A DNA stretch of 64,000 bases. Origin: Methanoregula sp. GTDB lineage: Archaea > Halobacteriota > Methanomicrobia > Methanomicrobiales > Methanospirillaceae. How positions within the stretch are numbered: the first letter of the stretch is position 1; each line of letters opens with the position of its first letter. Made by a program: the position numbers and the translations under genes. The DNA is taken from the NCBI GenBank assembly GCA_026625165.1, contig CP112999.1:372001-436000 (forward strand), written 5' to 3'. Under the pieces are notes generated by a model. It searched no databases. It saw only the letters and a program-made list of their open reading frames with translations, and was not told the origin of the DNA. Positions 1 to 7,296 of this stretch are shown one piece after another.

Positions 1-189
1 TGCCCGACGCAGGAAGCACGGCTCCGGCGGGGGGATGGGGAGTACAGCTGCAAGGAAATGCACCGGGCGGAATTTACAAGTTTTGCAAAGGTCATTGATG
101 AGCAGATCAATGTTGAATGCATATTTGCCCCGCCGGATCCGCACCCAAGGGACATGTTTTGCACATGGCGGTTTACCCTTGCGCCATGA
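1..189 (+). CDS. C-terminal fragment of a hypothetical protein, DUF6125-like family (truncated by window edge)
   Basis: Frame 1 is open from the first base to a TGA at 187-189 and encodes the last 62 residues of a protein. The fragment aligns by eye with the C-terminus of the complete gene at 4342-4851. Shared features are a Cys-Lys pair, a Phe-Ala-Lys motif, an acidic-Cys step, a Pro-Pro pair, and a closing Cys-x-Trp-(R/K)-Phe-Thr-Leu segment. It is therefore a paralog on the opposite strand about 4.2 kb away. No function is known from the sequence. The family resembles proteins annotated as DUF6125 or L-2-amino-thiazoline-4-carboxylate hydrolase-like, which is a loose recollection rather than a search result. 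Confidence 0.72.
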   Translation, partial: CPTQEARLRRGDGEYSCKEMHRAEFTSFAKVIDEQINVECIFAPPDPHPRDMFCTWRFTLAP

Positions 190-507
190 CTTGCTGGAAC
201 CGCAGGACACAGAGCAATGGAACCGTCCCATGGGATGATGACATTGTCTTATTTTGAATTTTTTCATTCCTGAATCCACGTGTAAACAGGTTGTAATGGT
301 TATCTATGCCCGTGGCCGGCAGAAGGCAGGGATGTTTGGGGCATATGCCGGCATGTATGTATTCCGGCACAAGACCTGGAAATAAAAATTTTATCTTATC
401 CCGTTCTTTATGCAGGTTCACGGTGTTATTATCCTCGTCACAGGTGCACAGCTCCTGCAATGAGCCCGTTTAAAAGAGGCGGGCGCATATGGAGCCGTAC
501 CGCTCGG
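190..507. other. Intergenic stretch, no convincing gene
   Basis: The stretch lies between two convergent coding ends. A 95-codon minus-strand frame crosses it but has no recognisable domain and a Cys/His/Pro-rich, unstructured-looking composition, so it is not called. No tRNA, repeat or clear terminator was seen. Confidence 0.5.
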
Positions 508-705
508 TCACCGTATGTAGGCAATCCAGAGTATGATGATGGCTCCTAAAATAAAGGCCGGGGCAGACAGGAACAGATACGAGTCAAGGAACGCACGGAA
601 TACGATATTGACCGCTGCGAGCAACAGCCCGAGTCCTCCCCCGACCATCACTGCAGTAATCTTTTGCCTCCGTGTGAGTTTTGGGGCAAATTCAAACTCT
701 TTCAT
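508..705 (-). CDS. Small two-helix membrane protein
   Basis: A 65-residue protein with a charged N-terminus (Lys/Glu/Arg-rich, about 16 residues) followed by two hydrophobic helices at about 17-37 and 42-62. It has almost no C-terminal tail. No family was recognised. The gene points away from the dCMP deaminase gene, with about 140 bp between the two starts. The reading frame is short, so the call rests on the clean hairpin-like topology and the isolated position. It could be a small integral membrane protein typical of methanogen genomes. Confidence 0.55.
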   Translation of the reverse strand: MKEFEFAPKLTRRQKITAVMVGGGLGLLLAAVNIVFRAFLDSYLFLSAPAFILGAIIILWIAYIR

Positions 706-843
706 CTCTTAGTTCTCACTTCGCGTCATTCGCCTTAATACCCGCTGTTGTTAACATACGGTAATGACAGGAACGGGCCCGGGGTGGACGGCAATGCCGG
801 ACCATGCTTCTTTAATACACAAAGTCTGCAATAATTTTGTTGC

Positions 844-1329
844 ATGCGGACCAACAGGCACCACTATTTCCTTGACCTGGCACTGCGGTGTGCCCACCAG
901 GGCACCTGCCTGCGGCGAAACTTCGGCGCGATCATCGTGGACGAGTACAACACGATTGTATCCACTGGGTATACCGGTGCCCCCCGCAAGCAGATGGACT
1001 GTACGGAACTTAAAAAATGCTGGAGGCAGGATCACAACATCCCTTCGGGGTCAAACTACGAGAGGTGCCGGAGCGTCCACGCCGAGATGAACGCGCTCAT
1101 CCAGGCAGGCAAACAGGCGCGGGGCTGCACGCTCTACCTTGCAGGTTTTGAAGTGGATACTGACGAGCTGACCCGGATCTGGCCGTGCTTCCTCTGCTCG
1201 AAGATGATCGTGAACTCGGGTTTGACCAACGTGATCATGCGGACAGCTAAGGATGCATACCGCGAGATGGACCCTATGGTGCTGTACCAGATGAGGAGCC
1301 GGGAAGCACTCGGGGATGATGTAAAATAA
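844..1329 (+). CDS. dCMP deaminase family protein
   Basis: Zinc-dependent cytidine/deoxycytidylate deaminase fold, 161 residues. The catalytic motifs are His79-Ala-Glu81 and Pro-Cys115-x-x-Cys118, the usual zinc ligands and general base. Extra Cys residues ahead of the His-Ala-Glu motif (CTELKKC) are typical of deoxycytidylate deaminases with a second structural zinc. The predicted reaction is dCMP to dUMP, feeding thymidylate synthesis; a thymidylate synthase lies at 46451-47218 and a Dcd/Dut-family gene at 58264-58707. No Shine-Dalgarno sequence precedes the ATG and an A/T-rich TATA-like stretch lies about 27 nt upstream, so the mRNA may be leaderless. A single TGTTAACA palindrome sits at 749-756. 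Confidence 0.88.
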   Translation: MRTNRHHYFLDLALRCAHQGTCLRRNFGAIIVDEYNTIVSTGYTGAPRKQMDCTELKKCWRQDHNIPSGSNYERCRSVHAEMNALIQAGKQARGCTLYLAGFEVDTDELTRIWPCFLCSKMIVNSGLTNVIMRTAKDAYREMDPMVLYQMRSREALGDDVK

Positions 1330-1389
1330 AACGGTCTCCAATCCTGCAGATGGTGTGTTTCCTGCCATCCAAGCAGGTCTTTTTTGCCA

Positions 1390-1890
1390 TCAGTCCTTCC
1401 GGATCTCGTTATACAGCGAGACCAGCGAGAGGCTGATCAGGTTTGCCGTTGTTGCAGCGTACCACAGGAACATCTGAATCGGAGTAAGTTGGATGATCCA
1501 GCCTGACCAGAGCATAACACAGATGATCGTGAAGGTCAGCACGGTGTCAATTGCAAGGAAGACCATCGGCTGGTTCATGACCTTTCCCACCTGCGCAATC
1601 GTGCAATACTCATAAAGAGCCGGTCGGTGGATGAGGTCAAGGAGTGCCCGCCCGATATTCATAATGAGATCAGTACCTGCCCATACGATGATGAACCACC
1701 CGAAAAAACCAAGGGCGGGCGACGTAGCTGAGCCGATACGGACTGCGGTCACGCCAAAGAGCAGCTTGAAGATGCAGAACGGGATGCCGATGGAAAAGGA
1801 CAGGAAGAAAGGGCGGATGAAAAATTCCTGGATCCTGTCGGACTCCTGTTCGCATGTACTTCTTTTGGTTTCGCTGGGATTTTGGGCCAT
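1390..1890 (-). CDS. Four-helix integral membrane protein, hypothetical
   Basis: About 166 residues from the ATG at 1890. A polar N-terminus of about 25 residues is followed by four hydrophobic segments. A longer frame reaches 1947, but a TATA-like TATTATAAAG on the minus strand at 1918-1927 lies about 30 nt before the 1890 ATG, which favours 1890 and a leaderless transcript. No family was recognised and no catalytic motif is visible. The divergent neighbour at 1999 starts only 108 bp away, so the two promoters share one short region. Confidence 0.7.
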   Translation of the reverse strand: MAQNPSETKRSTCEQESDRIQEFFIRPFFLSFSIGIPFCIFKLLFGVTAVRIGSATSPALGFFGWFIIVWAGTDLIMNIGRALLDLIHRPALYEYCTIAQVGKVMNQPMVFLAIDTVLTFTIICVMLWSGWIIQLTPIQMFLWYAATTANLISLSLVSLYNEIRKD

Positions 1891-1968
1891 GGTGTCTGGA
1901 TATGATGTGTGCTGTTGCTTTATAATATCAGGGAATTTGTATATCAACCGTCCGGGGGAGCCGGATTG

Positions 1969-1978
1969 TTTTATTTAA
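1969..1978 (+). promoter_or_regulatory. TATA box for the basic protein at 1999
   Basis: TTTTATTTAA centred about 25 bp before the ATG at 1999. This is the spacing expected of an archaeal promoter giving a leaderless transcript. It supports the gene downstream being real. Confidence 0.4.
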
Positions 1979-1998
1979 GGAAGAGCGTAACTCTGTTT

Positions 1999-2286
1999 AT
2001 GGCATCCCGACTTAGGCCGGACCGCAGGCCCGGTTACCCCAAACCCAAAGCAAAGGCAAAGACCAGCCCGGATAAGGAACGTCAGCAGGAGGATGACCGG
2101 CACCACCCGATGGCCCACCCACTCCCCCACCCGAAACACAAGGCCCGGAAAAAGCCTGTACTGCCCCCCCGTCACACGACCCATCCCGAACCGTTGAGCC
2201 CGAACCAGGACCCGGGCCCGTTTGCAGACCGGCCGCGGCCGGGAAAGATCACCAAGAAAGCAATCAAAGGCCAGAAGAAGCGCTGA
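1999..2286 (+). CDS. Small, very basic Pro/Lys/Arg/His-rich protein
   Basis: 95 residues from the ATG at 1999, almost entirely Pro, Lys, Arg, His and Ala with few hydrophobic residues, and ending in a Lys/Arg cluster. It is presumably disordered and strongly cationic. A TATA-like box about 25 bp upstream supports expression. The longer frame from 1909 is rejected because its first 30 residues would overlap the promoter. No family was recognised; nucleic-acid or polyanion binding is possible from charge alone. Low complexity in a G+C-rich frame means a spurious ORF is the main alternative. Confidence 0.48.
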   Translation: MASRLRPDRRPGYPKPKAKAKTSPDKERQQEDDRHHPMAHPLPHPKHKARKKPVLPPRHTTHPEPLSPNQDPGPFADRPRPGKITKKAIKGQKKR

Positions 2287-2325
2287 ATTTTTTTAAAGTA
2301 GGGGGAGGCTTTTCCCCCCATATCA

Positions 2326-3381
2326 TTACACGCTGATATGGATGTCGATTGTTGCCTTCGGGACGGAAGTGCTGGTCTGCCGGACCAGCGAGCCGTCCTT
2401 ATAGATCGCAACCGCAAGCGGGTCTCCTGACGCTTCCTGCTTTTCCAGAGAGATATCCACGATACCGTCCCGCGCCTGTATCTGGTAGAACTGGTCGCCT
2501 GTTGCATTGACCTGCCGCAGGAACCCCCGGGCACCGACAGCGCCGACGAATGTCGCATTGGACTGGACCCGCACCCAGATACCGGACTGCGGGATTGCGA
2601 TAGCAGGGGGCGGGGTGGGGGCCGGAGTGACCGTGAACACAGGTTGTGGCTGGGTTTCAGGAACCGGGGCGGCTTGAGAAGTAACTGCACCAGCTTGCGG
2701 AACGGCGGGGGAAACGGGTGCATGCCCGGCAAACGCTGCCGGGTTCTCGTGAAGGATTACTGCGAACGTGATCATCCCGCCGAAGACTGCAACAATAACC
2801 ACGAGCAATACTGGGAATGCCCGCAACGGTACATGATCCAGTAGGCTCACAATGCGGGAATTTTTGAGGGGATCTTCCGGGCCTTTGGGCATTCGCTCCA
2901 TGACCAGGGAAATGCCCACGGGTTTTTGATCCCTGGTGATATCCGGCACTCCTTCCGGGAGGGGACCGGGCTCTGCTGCTGCTCCCGGATCGTGTGGAAG
3001 GGTTTCGGCAGGCTTCGGTGCCTGTGCCCGAACTGCCGCGATGTGCTCTTTGAGTTTTGATAGCAGCTGATCGCGTTCCCCTACCTTCTGGATACCCGGG
3101 CGCTGGAAAAAGACAAGTTCGCGCATCTGTGCATCCCCGGACGGAAGCAGGATATTCAGCGCGATGGTTGGTTCATGGAACTTGTTCTCGCCTGCGGCAG
3201 CCGAGCCGATCGTTTCGAGGCTGATCTCTGCGTGATGGACATGGTCTTTCTCGCTCTCGACCAGCACCAGCCTCATACTGGTAAGCACCACCTCGTTCCT
3301 GACACCGTTGACCACAACATCCTGTAGTGTCAGGATAATCGACTCATCACCTGCAAGGGAAAGCCCTTCCTTTGTACCCAT
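2326..3381 (-). CDS. Single-pass membrane protein with cytoplasmic beta domain and extracellular beta domain
   Basis: 351 residues. Residues 1-110 look like a compact beta-rich domain, possibly PH/GRAM-like (inference only). A Pro/Ala-rich charged linker follows, then one transmembrane helix near 190-212. A Pro/Thr-rich spacer leads to a C-terminal domain of about 90 residues that resembles a small beta sandwich with a hydrophobic, Ile-rich last strand. The arrangement suggests a cytoplasmic N-terminus and an extracellular C-terminus. No catalytic motif is seen. The gene is monocistronic by spacing. Confidence 0.7.
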   Translation of the reverse strand: MGTKEGLSLAGDESIILTLQDVVVNGVRNEVVLTSMRLVLVESEKDHVHHAEISLETIGSAAAGENKFHEPTIALNILLPSGDAQMRELVFFQRPGIQKVGERDQLLSKLKEHIAAVRAQAPKPAETLPHDPGAAAEPGPLPEGVPDITRDQKPVGISLVMERMPKGPEDPLKNSRIVSLLDHVPLRAFPVLLVVIVAVFGGMITFAVILHENPAAFAGHAPVSPAVPQAGAVTSQAAPVPETQPQPVFTVTPAPTPPPAIAIPQSGIWVRVQSNATFVGAVGARGFLRQVNATGDQFYQIQARDGIVDISLEKQEASGDPLAVAIYKDGSLVRQTSTSVPKATIDIHISV

Positions 3382-3811
3382 CGTTATTCCATACCTGTGT
3401 TATGTATTACAATAAAGGTTCACGCGGATATGAGATTTTTTATCTTTATTTGGCCCGCAGACCCTTGGAGGGATTTTTTTCCTGCACTTTCCCTGCTGTT
3501 GGGAGTAAGGGTGCCGTATCAATCCTGATGGTACATCAGCCGGCGGTTTATTCCGACGGAGATGGTATGGTCATGGTCCCCGGATCATGCGTGCGCCTGC
3601 CAGGTAAAAACGCAATTATCCCTGTGTTGTCCTGCATACATGGGAACGGGTATTAACGGTGGAAATGCATGGGAAAACCTTGTGGATTTCAAAGGGTACG
3701 GTGAAAAATACAATAGAGTTGGATAATCCTCTTTTTCCAAAAATTTTTGCGTTAAAAATCTGGCACAATCGTTAATCAGTGGCAAGCTATACGTGATAAG
3801 GGAGGAACTTC
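3382..3811. other. 430-bp intergenic region with promoters only
   Basis: The region separates divergent genes at 3381 and 3812. It is A/T-rich near both ends (for example around 3730-3755, before the thioredoxin-like gene). Short frames crossing it show no domain or ribosome-binding site and are not called. Confidence 0.4.
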
Positions 3812-4228
3812 ATGGACAAAATCATCAAGCATATCGGAGCAGCCATTTTTATTGTCGCATTGATCGCCGTTGCCTTTGTTCTTGTACAGGAATCGCTGCA
3901 ATCCCCGGCAATTGTACCGGTTGTACCAGGCACCGGAGCAGGAAACCCGCTGACCGTCTATTTCTTTTATGGCGAAGAGTGCCCGCACTGCCACATGGTC
4001 ATGCCGCTGGTCACAAACCTGTCGTCAAAATACCCTGATGCCAACATCCGGATCCTTGAGGTCTGGCACGATCAGGCAAACGCCGATCTATACACCGAGG
4101 TCAACCGGCAGCTCAAACGGGCTCCCCCCGGCGTTCCTGAGGTGGTCATCGGGGACATCATCCTTGTCGGCGATCGGGAAATCCCTGAGAAACTGGAACA
4201 GCTTATCGTCGAACGGTTAAGCAAGTAA
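3812..4228 (+). CDS. Membrane-anchored thioredoxin-like protein (CPHC)
   Basis: 138 residues. An N-terminal hydrophobic segment (about 8-27) acts as a signal anchor. A thioredoxin-like fold follows, with the redox motif Cys57-Pro-His-Cys60 after a typical beta strand, and the cis-Pro region appears as Gly-Val-Pro-Glu near residue 107. CPHC is the active-site form found in DsbA-like oxidases, so thiol-disulfide exchange outside the membrane is likely. An alternative is a glutaredoxin-like protein for metal or cofactor delivery. A Shine-Dalgarno-like GGGAGG precedes the ATG. The gene stands alone. Confidence 0.8.
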   Translation: MDKIIKHIGAAIFIVALIAVAFVLVQESLQSPAIVPVVPGTGAGNPLTVYFFYGEECPHCHMVMPLVTNLSSKYPDANIRILEVWHDQANADLYTEVNRQLKRAPPGVPEVVIGDIILVGDREIPEKLEQLIVERLSK

Positions 4229-4341
4229 ACCGCCAATTTTTTTGGGTTTTTGCAGGACATCTTCGGGGAATTTTCACTCTGGTGACTAACGGTCATATTT
4301 TTGTGGAAGAAAAATCCTGTATTGAAAAAAAAGAAGTTTCT

Positions 4342-4851
4342 TTAACCCTTTGCATGAAGGGTAAACTTCCATGCACAGTATTTTGTCCCCGGCACCGTCT
4401 CGGGCGGGCAGGAGACGCATTCGGTCCTGACACGGGGATCGATGGTTTTTGCAAAGATCGTGTATTCCACAAGCCCTACCGGTTTGCAGGGGAACGGTTG
4501 CAGCCCTTTTCGTTCCCGGGCAGCCTGCACCCGGCAGCTCTTCATGACAAGGATCAGGGTGTCTTCACCATCGCGCTGTATCTCCTGCTTGTTGATGCGG
4601 TGAGAAAGCCGGTGTGCAAGGGCGCGTTCCAGCGCGTCAATACCGCCGAATTCCGGCAGCGAGAGCCGCTTTTTTATCCGTTCCGCCTCAATTTTGGAGA
4701 ACTGCTCCCAGACATTCTTGTCAAGAGCAATCGCAGCGTCCATCCCGTACGCATCTTCAACGGCAAGGAACCATAGCCCGTCCATTGCATTCCAGTTCTT
4801 TGCCGCATCGTCAAGCTCGCGCAGGAGCGTCTCTTGATTGCACATCCTCAC
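4342..4851 (-). CDS. Hypothetical protein, DUF6125-like family (complete paralog of the left-edge gene)
   Basis: 169 residues, soluble. The N-terminal half is helical, with an acidic stretch followed by a GMDAAI segment. The C-terminal half has six Cys residues, including Cys-x-x-Cys, a Pro-Pro pair and a final Cys-x-Trp-Lys-Phe. It resembles cytosolic proteins annotated DUF6125, related to L-2-amino-thiazoline-4-carboxylic acid hydrolase; this is from memory of the family pattern. The C-terminal third matches the partial gene at 1-189 on the other strand. The conserved Cys residues suggest metal or Fe-S binding (inference). Confidence 0.68.
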   Translation of the reverse strand: MRMCNQETLLRELDDAAKNWNAMDGLWFLAVEDAYGMDAAIALDKNVWEQFSKIEAERIKKRLSLPEFGGIDALERALAHRLSHRINKQEIQRDGEDTLILVMKSCRVQAARERKGLQPFPCKPVGLVEYTIFAKTIDPRVRTECVSCPPETVPGTKYCAWKFTLHAKG

Positions 4852-4950
4852 TCATCCTCCGGTGCGATGCAGGATTACAAAAACATGACGGGGGCAGCGC
4901 ACCCCGGCCGTAATACAAAGAACTATGGCGCCACACACCGATGAGATGCT

Positions 4951-5229
4951 ATGGATACCAATACCGTGCTGCAGGTCCTCTCCGTCCTGATCGAAATCAT
5001 CGTTGCCATCGCAGGAGTACGGCTCGCCACGAAGGGAAAGAAGGTTTACGGCTGGTTTATCTCACTCACGTTTGCCCTGTACGTGGTCTTTGACCTATCC
5101 CGGCTCGAACTCCTCCCAAAAAGCGAAGCGGTCATCTCGCCCCTGTTTTTGATCGCCAGCCTCTCGATCCTGTACTCGGTCTGGCTTATCGGGTGCGAAG
5201 TCATCCCGAGCCGCAGGTATGACCTGTAA
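4951..5229 (+). CDS. Small three-helix membrane protein
   Basis: 92 residues with hydrophobic segments at about 6-24, 32-50 and 62-82, and positively charged loops (GKKVYG between the first two helices). No domain was recognised. It lies about 80 bp before the DUF2124 gene in the same direction and might be co-transcribed with it. Good topology and a complete frame support it as a real gene; the function is unknown. Confidence 0.6.
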   Translation: MDTNTVLQVLSVLIEIIVAIAGVRLATKGKKVYGWFISLTFALYVVFDLSRLELLPKSEAVISPLFLIASLSILYSVWLIGCEVIPSRRYDL

Positions 5230-5310
5230 TAACAGCGGCACCCACGCTCCTGCAACATGCATCGCCCGGCAACGTTTATCATGCCGGGTACCGGACATTC
5301 TCCTGATACC

Positions 5311-5802
5311 ATGACCCAGACAGAAACCCTGCGCGGGGTCCCCGGGATCCTGCGCCCTTTCAAGGAGTACCTCCAGAGCTCCGGCCTTGCGGAAGGCGAC
5401 CAGATCGTATATTACGGGTGCGTAGGCACCTGTACGCCGTTCGTCGAACTGCTCGCGGTTGCTGTCCGCGGGCTGAAATTCGAACAGGTCTTTGTCCCGT
5501 TCCTCAACGAGTCCAAGGCAAAGGTGATCCACAACGTCGATGACGTGGGAATGCAGGTGAGCGAAAAAGCTGCGGTGCTCCGGCCCAAGGCGCTCATCAT
5601 CATGGGCGGGCTTGCGATGCCCAATGTGCCGGTGACAAAGGAAGAGGTGCAGGACATCATCGGCAGGCACGGCGGTGCGAAGGTTATCGGCGTCTGCTTC
5701 ATGAACATGTTCGAGAAAGCCGGGTGGCTGACGGCAGTGAAGTTTGACGTGTTCATCGATGCGACAATCGATCCCGTACGCGTCGTAAAAAAATCCCCGT
5801 GA
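5311..5802 (+). CDS. DUF2124 family protein
   Basis: 163 residues from the ATG at 5311; longer starts at 5257 and 5281 would add a non-conserved, Pro-rich N-terminus. The protein matches the methanogen-specific DUF2124 family: a YYGCVGTCTPF segment near the N-terminus, an alternating beta/alpha pattern, a GGLAMP strand-turn and a GVCFMNMFEKAGW segment. The Rossmann-like layout and two Cys residues near the first loop suggest a small ligand or cofactor site, but no biochemical role is known to me. The family is found mainly in methanogens. Confidence 0.78.
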   Translation: MTQTETLRGVPGILRPFKEYLQSSGLAEGDQIVYYGCVGTCTPFVELLAVAVRGLKFEQVFVPFLNESKAKVIHNVDDVGMQVSEKAAVLRPKALIIMGGLAMPNVPVTKEEVQDIIGRHGGAKVIGVCFMNMFEKAGWLTAVKFDVFIDATIDPVRVVKKSP

Positions 5803-5869
5803 ACTGGGAGCTGCATCACAATTATCAAAAATTATAATGTTTTTCCGGGATCGAACCGGACTTTTTTTC

Positions 5870-6262
5870 CGCGCTTAAAATTTTGAGGCTGGAAATTTTT
5901 GCATATAAAAATTTTCATGGCCGGATTTTTTTGGCATTGAAATTTTTTTAACAAAAAAAATTTCTCGAGCTCAAATTTTTAAAACCAAATTTTTCGCTTT
6001 TGAAAAAAATTGCCCGGAGTTTTTCGCGATAAAATTTTTCAAGCGGCAAAATTTTTTAAGAACAAAAATTATTTTCCGGAAAAAATGGTCGTGCCCGGAA
6101 GACTGCCCTTGACGGAGACTCCTGTTTTTCCGTCCGGTTTTTCGAGCCCTCAAGCTAGAAAATTTTGGGGCTCAAAAATTTCAGAGCCCGGAATTTTCTG
6201 ATTTTAAAATTTTTTACGGCCAAAATTTTTAGCGTTCAAAACTTTTTTGCCGAAAATTTCCG
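5870..6262. repeat. Array of A/T tracts (AAAATTTT-type palindromes)
   Basis: About 15 blocks of three or more A followed by three or more T occur here, many spaced 13-18 bp, with G+C-rich spacers often containing CCGG or GAGCCC. The array lies between convergent genes (DUF2124 and frhB) and contains no gene. A-tracts at short regular spacing bend DNA, so curvature or chromatin-protein binding is plausible. Spacings were counted by eye. Confidence 0.6.
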
Positions 6263-6276
6263 GCCGTAAAACCTTT

Positions 6277-6305
6277 GGGGAGAAACCCCCAGATCCCCGT
6301 TTTTA
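6277..6305 (-). terminator. Possible terminator hairpin downstream of frhB
   Basis: GGGG (6277-6280) and CCCC (6286-6289) form a short hairpin with a five-base loop, 60-80 bp beyond the frhB stop. A run of T on the minus strand also follows the stop directly at about 6351-6359. Either U-rich stretch could end the frh transcript. Confidence 0.3.
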
Positions 6306-6359
6306 TATCTCTGCAGAATCAATAAAATACCCATTAAAAACGAATTTTCGAAAAAAAAT

Positions 6360-7286
6360 TTAGATATAGGGGTTGCGGAGAGCTTTGCCCACACCGAAGG
6401 TCTTGCGGCCTTCGAGCGTCGTCTTGTTCTTCGTGATCTTCTCGTTTGCGAGCTTGGTCACGAGTTCAAGGCCGGGTTTGACCTTCTCGATTGGCTGGGT
6501 CTCGAAGCAGCCTGCTGCGACTGCCTTTGCCCAGACACTGTCACCGATCTTGCTGCGCACAAAGACGGTGCTCCATCCATCGGGGCTGCCGACGGAACCG
6601 GTGGAGATGTCACCGAGGTTTGCAACATAGTCAAGGCAGACGTGGCAACCGGGCTGTTCGTACTTGTGGGTCACCTTGAGCGGCAGCTGGACGACCTGTC
6701 CGCGCTTGCCGTAAACCCAGAACTTGCCTTTCCCGATCTCCATCTTCTTGACGGCCTCCATCTTCATCGCTGCATGGTCTTCGACGAGCTGCAGGATGCT
6801 CTGGTACGGGAAGTTCTCCATGCAGAAGATACCCACCGCAAGAGCGATGCTTGCGCCGACATCACGGATACCGATCGGGTACAGCTGTGCCTTGCGGACA
6901 GCCTGCATCTGGCATGGGGTGCCCACGATACCGATCTTGTCAAGGCCAAAGCTCCGGGTCGCTTCCTTGATTAAGGAAACGTTCGGGCTGATGTTGTACT
7001 TGGTACCGGCAGCGGCAATCATGTCCGCCTTGGTTGTCACGATGGCCGGAATAGGTCTCCATGGCTCGATCATGTCGAAGTTGGAGTTGTCCATCATGCA
7101 TTTTGACGGGTTCTTTGCCGCAAACTCCTTGTTCGCCGCTACAATCGCTCCGTCGATGATGCCCTCATCAAGTGCAAACGCAAAGAGGGAAGAAACAATA
7201 CCTCCGTCCTGTGCATGCTTGAGAAGCTCCTTGTCGGTGCTCCGTGCTGAGACGCATGTCTTGTAGTTACCGAGTTCTGTTCCCAT
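6360..7286 (-). CDS. frhB: Coenzyme F420-reducing hydrogenase, beta subunit
   Basis: 308 residues. FrhB carries FAD, a [4Fe-4S] cluster and the F420 site, and passes electrons from the hydrogenase core to F420. Features seen: the FrhB N-terminal pattern around DGGIVSSLFAFAL, the GTPCQMQAVRK loop, and a C-terminal CHVCLDY-NLGDISTGSVGS segment for cluster and flavin binding. The ATG at 7286 is chosen because GAGGTGA sits 7 nt upstream and overlaps the frhG stop; the GTG at 7295 is part of that Shine-Dalgarno sequence. It is the last gene of frhADGB. Confidence 0.95.
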   Translation of the reverse strand: MGTELGNYKTCVSARSTDKELLKHAQDGGIVSSLFAFALDEGIIDGAIVAANKEFAAKNPSKCMMDNSNFDMIEPWRPIPAIVTTKADMIAAAGTKYNISPNVSLIKEATRSFGLDKIGIVGTPCQMQAVRKAQLYPIGIRDVGASIALAVGIFCMENFPYQSILQLVEDHAAMKMEAVKKMEIGKGKFWVYGKRGQVVQLPLKVTHKYEQPGCHVCLDYVANLGDISTGSVGSPDGWSTVFVRSKIGDSVWAKAVAAGCFETQPIEKVKPGLELVTKLANEKITKNKTTLEGRKTFGVGKALRNPYI

Positions 7287-7296
7287 TTCAATCACC

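Noticed and set aside
749-756. Single TGTTAACA before the dCMP deaminase as a member of one regulon with 29312-29328
   Set aside because: An 8-bp palindrome occurs by chance at this frequency, so one copy is not evidence of shared control.
751-1368. Minus-strand and +2 frames across the dCMP deaminase gene
   Set aside because: They are shadows of a gene with clear zinc motifs.
5870-6262. CRISPR array
   Set aside because: The A/T tracts have no constant repeat of 24-37 bp and no equal spacers; no cas gene is in the window.
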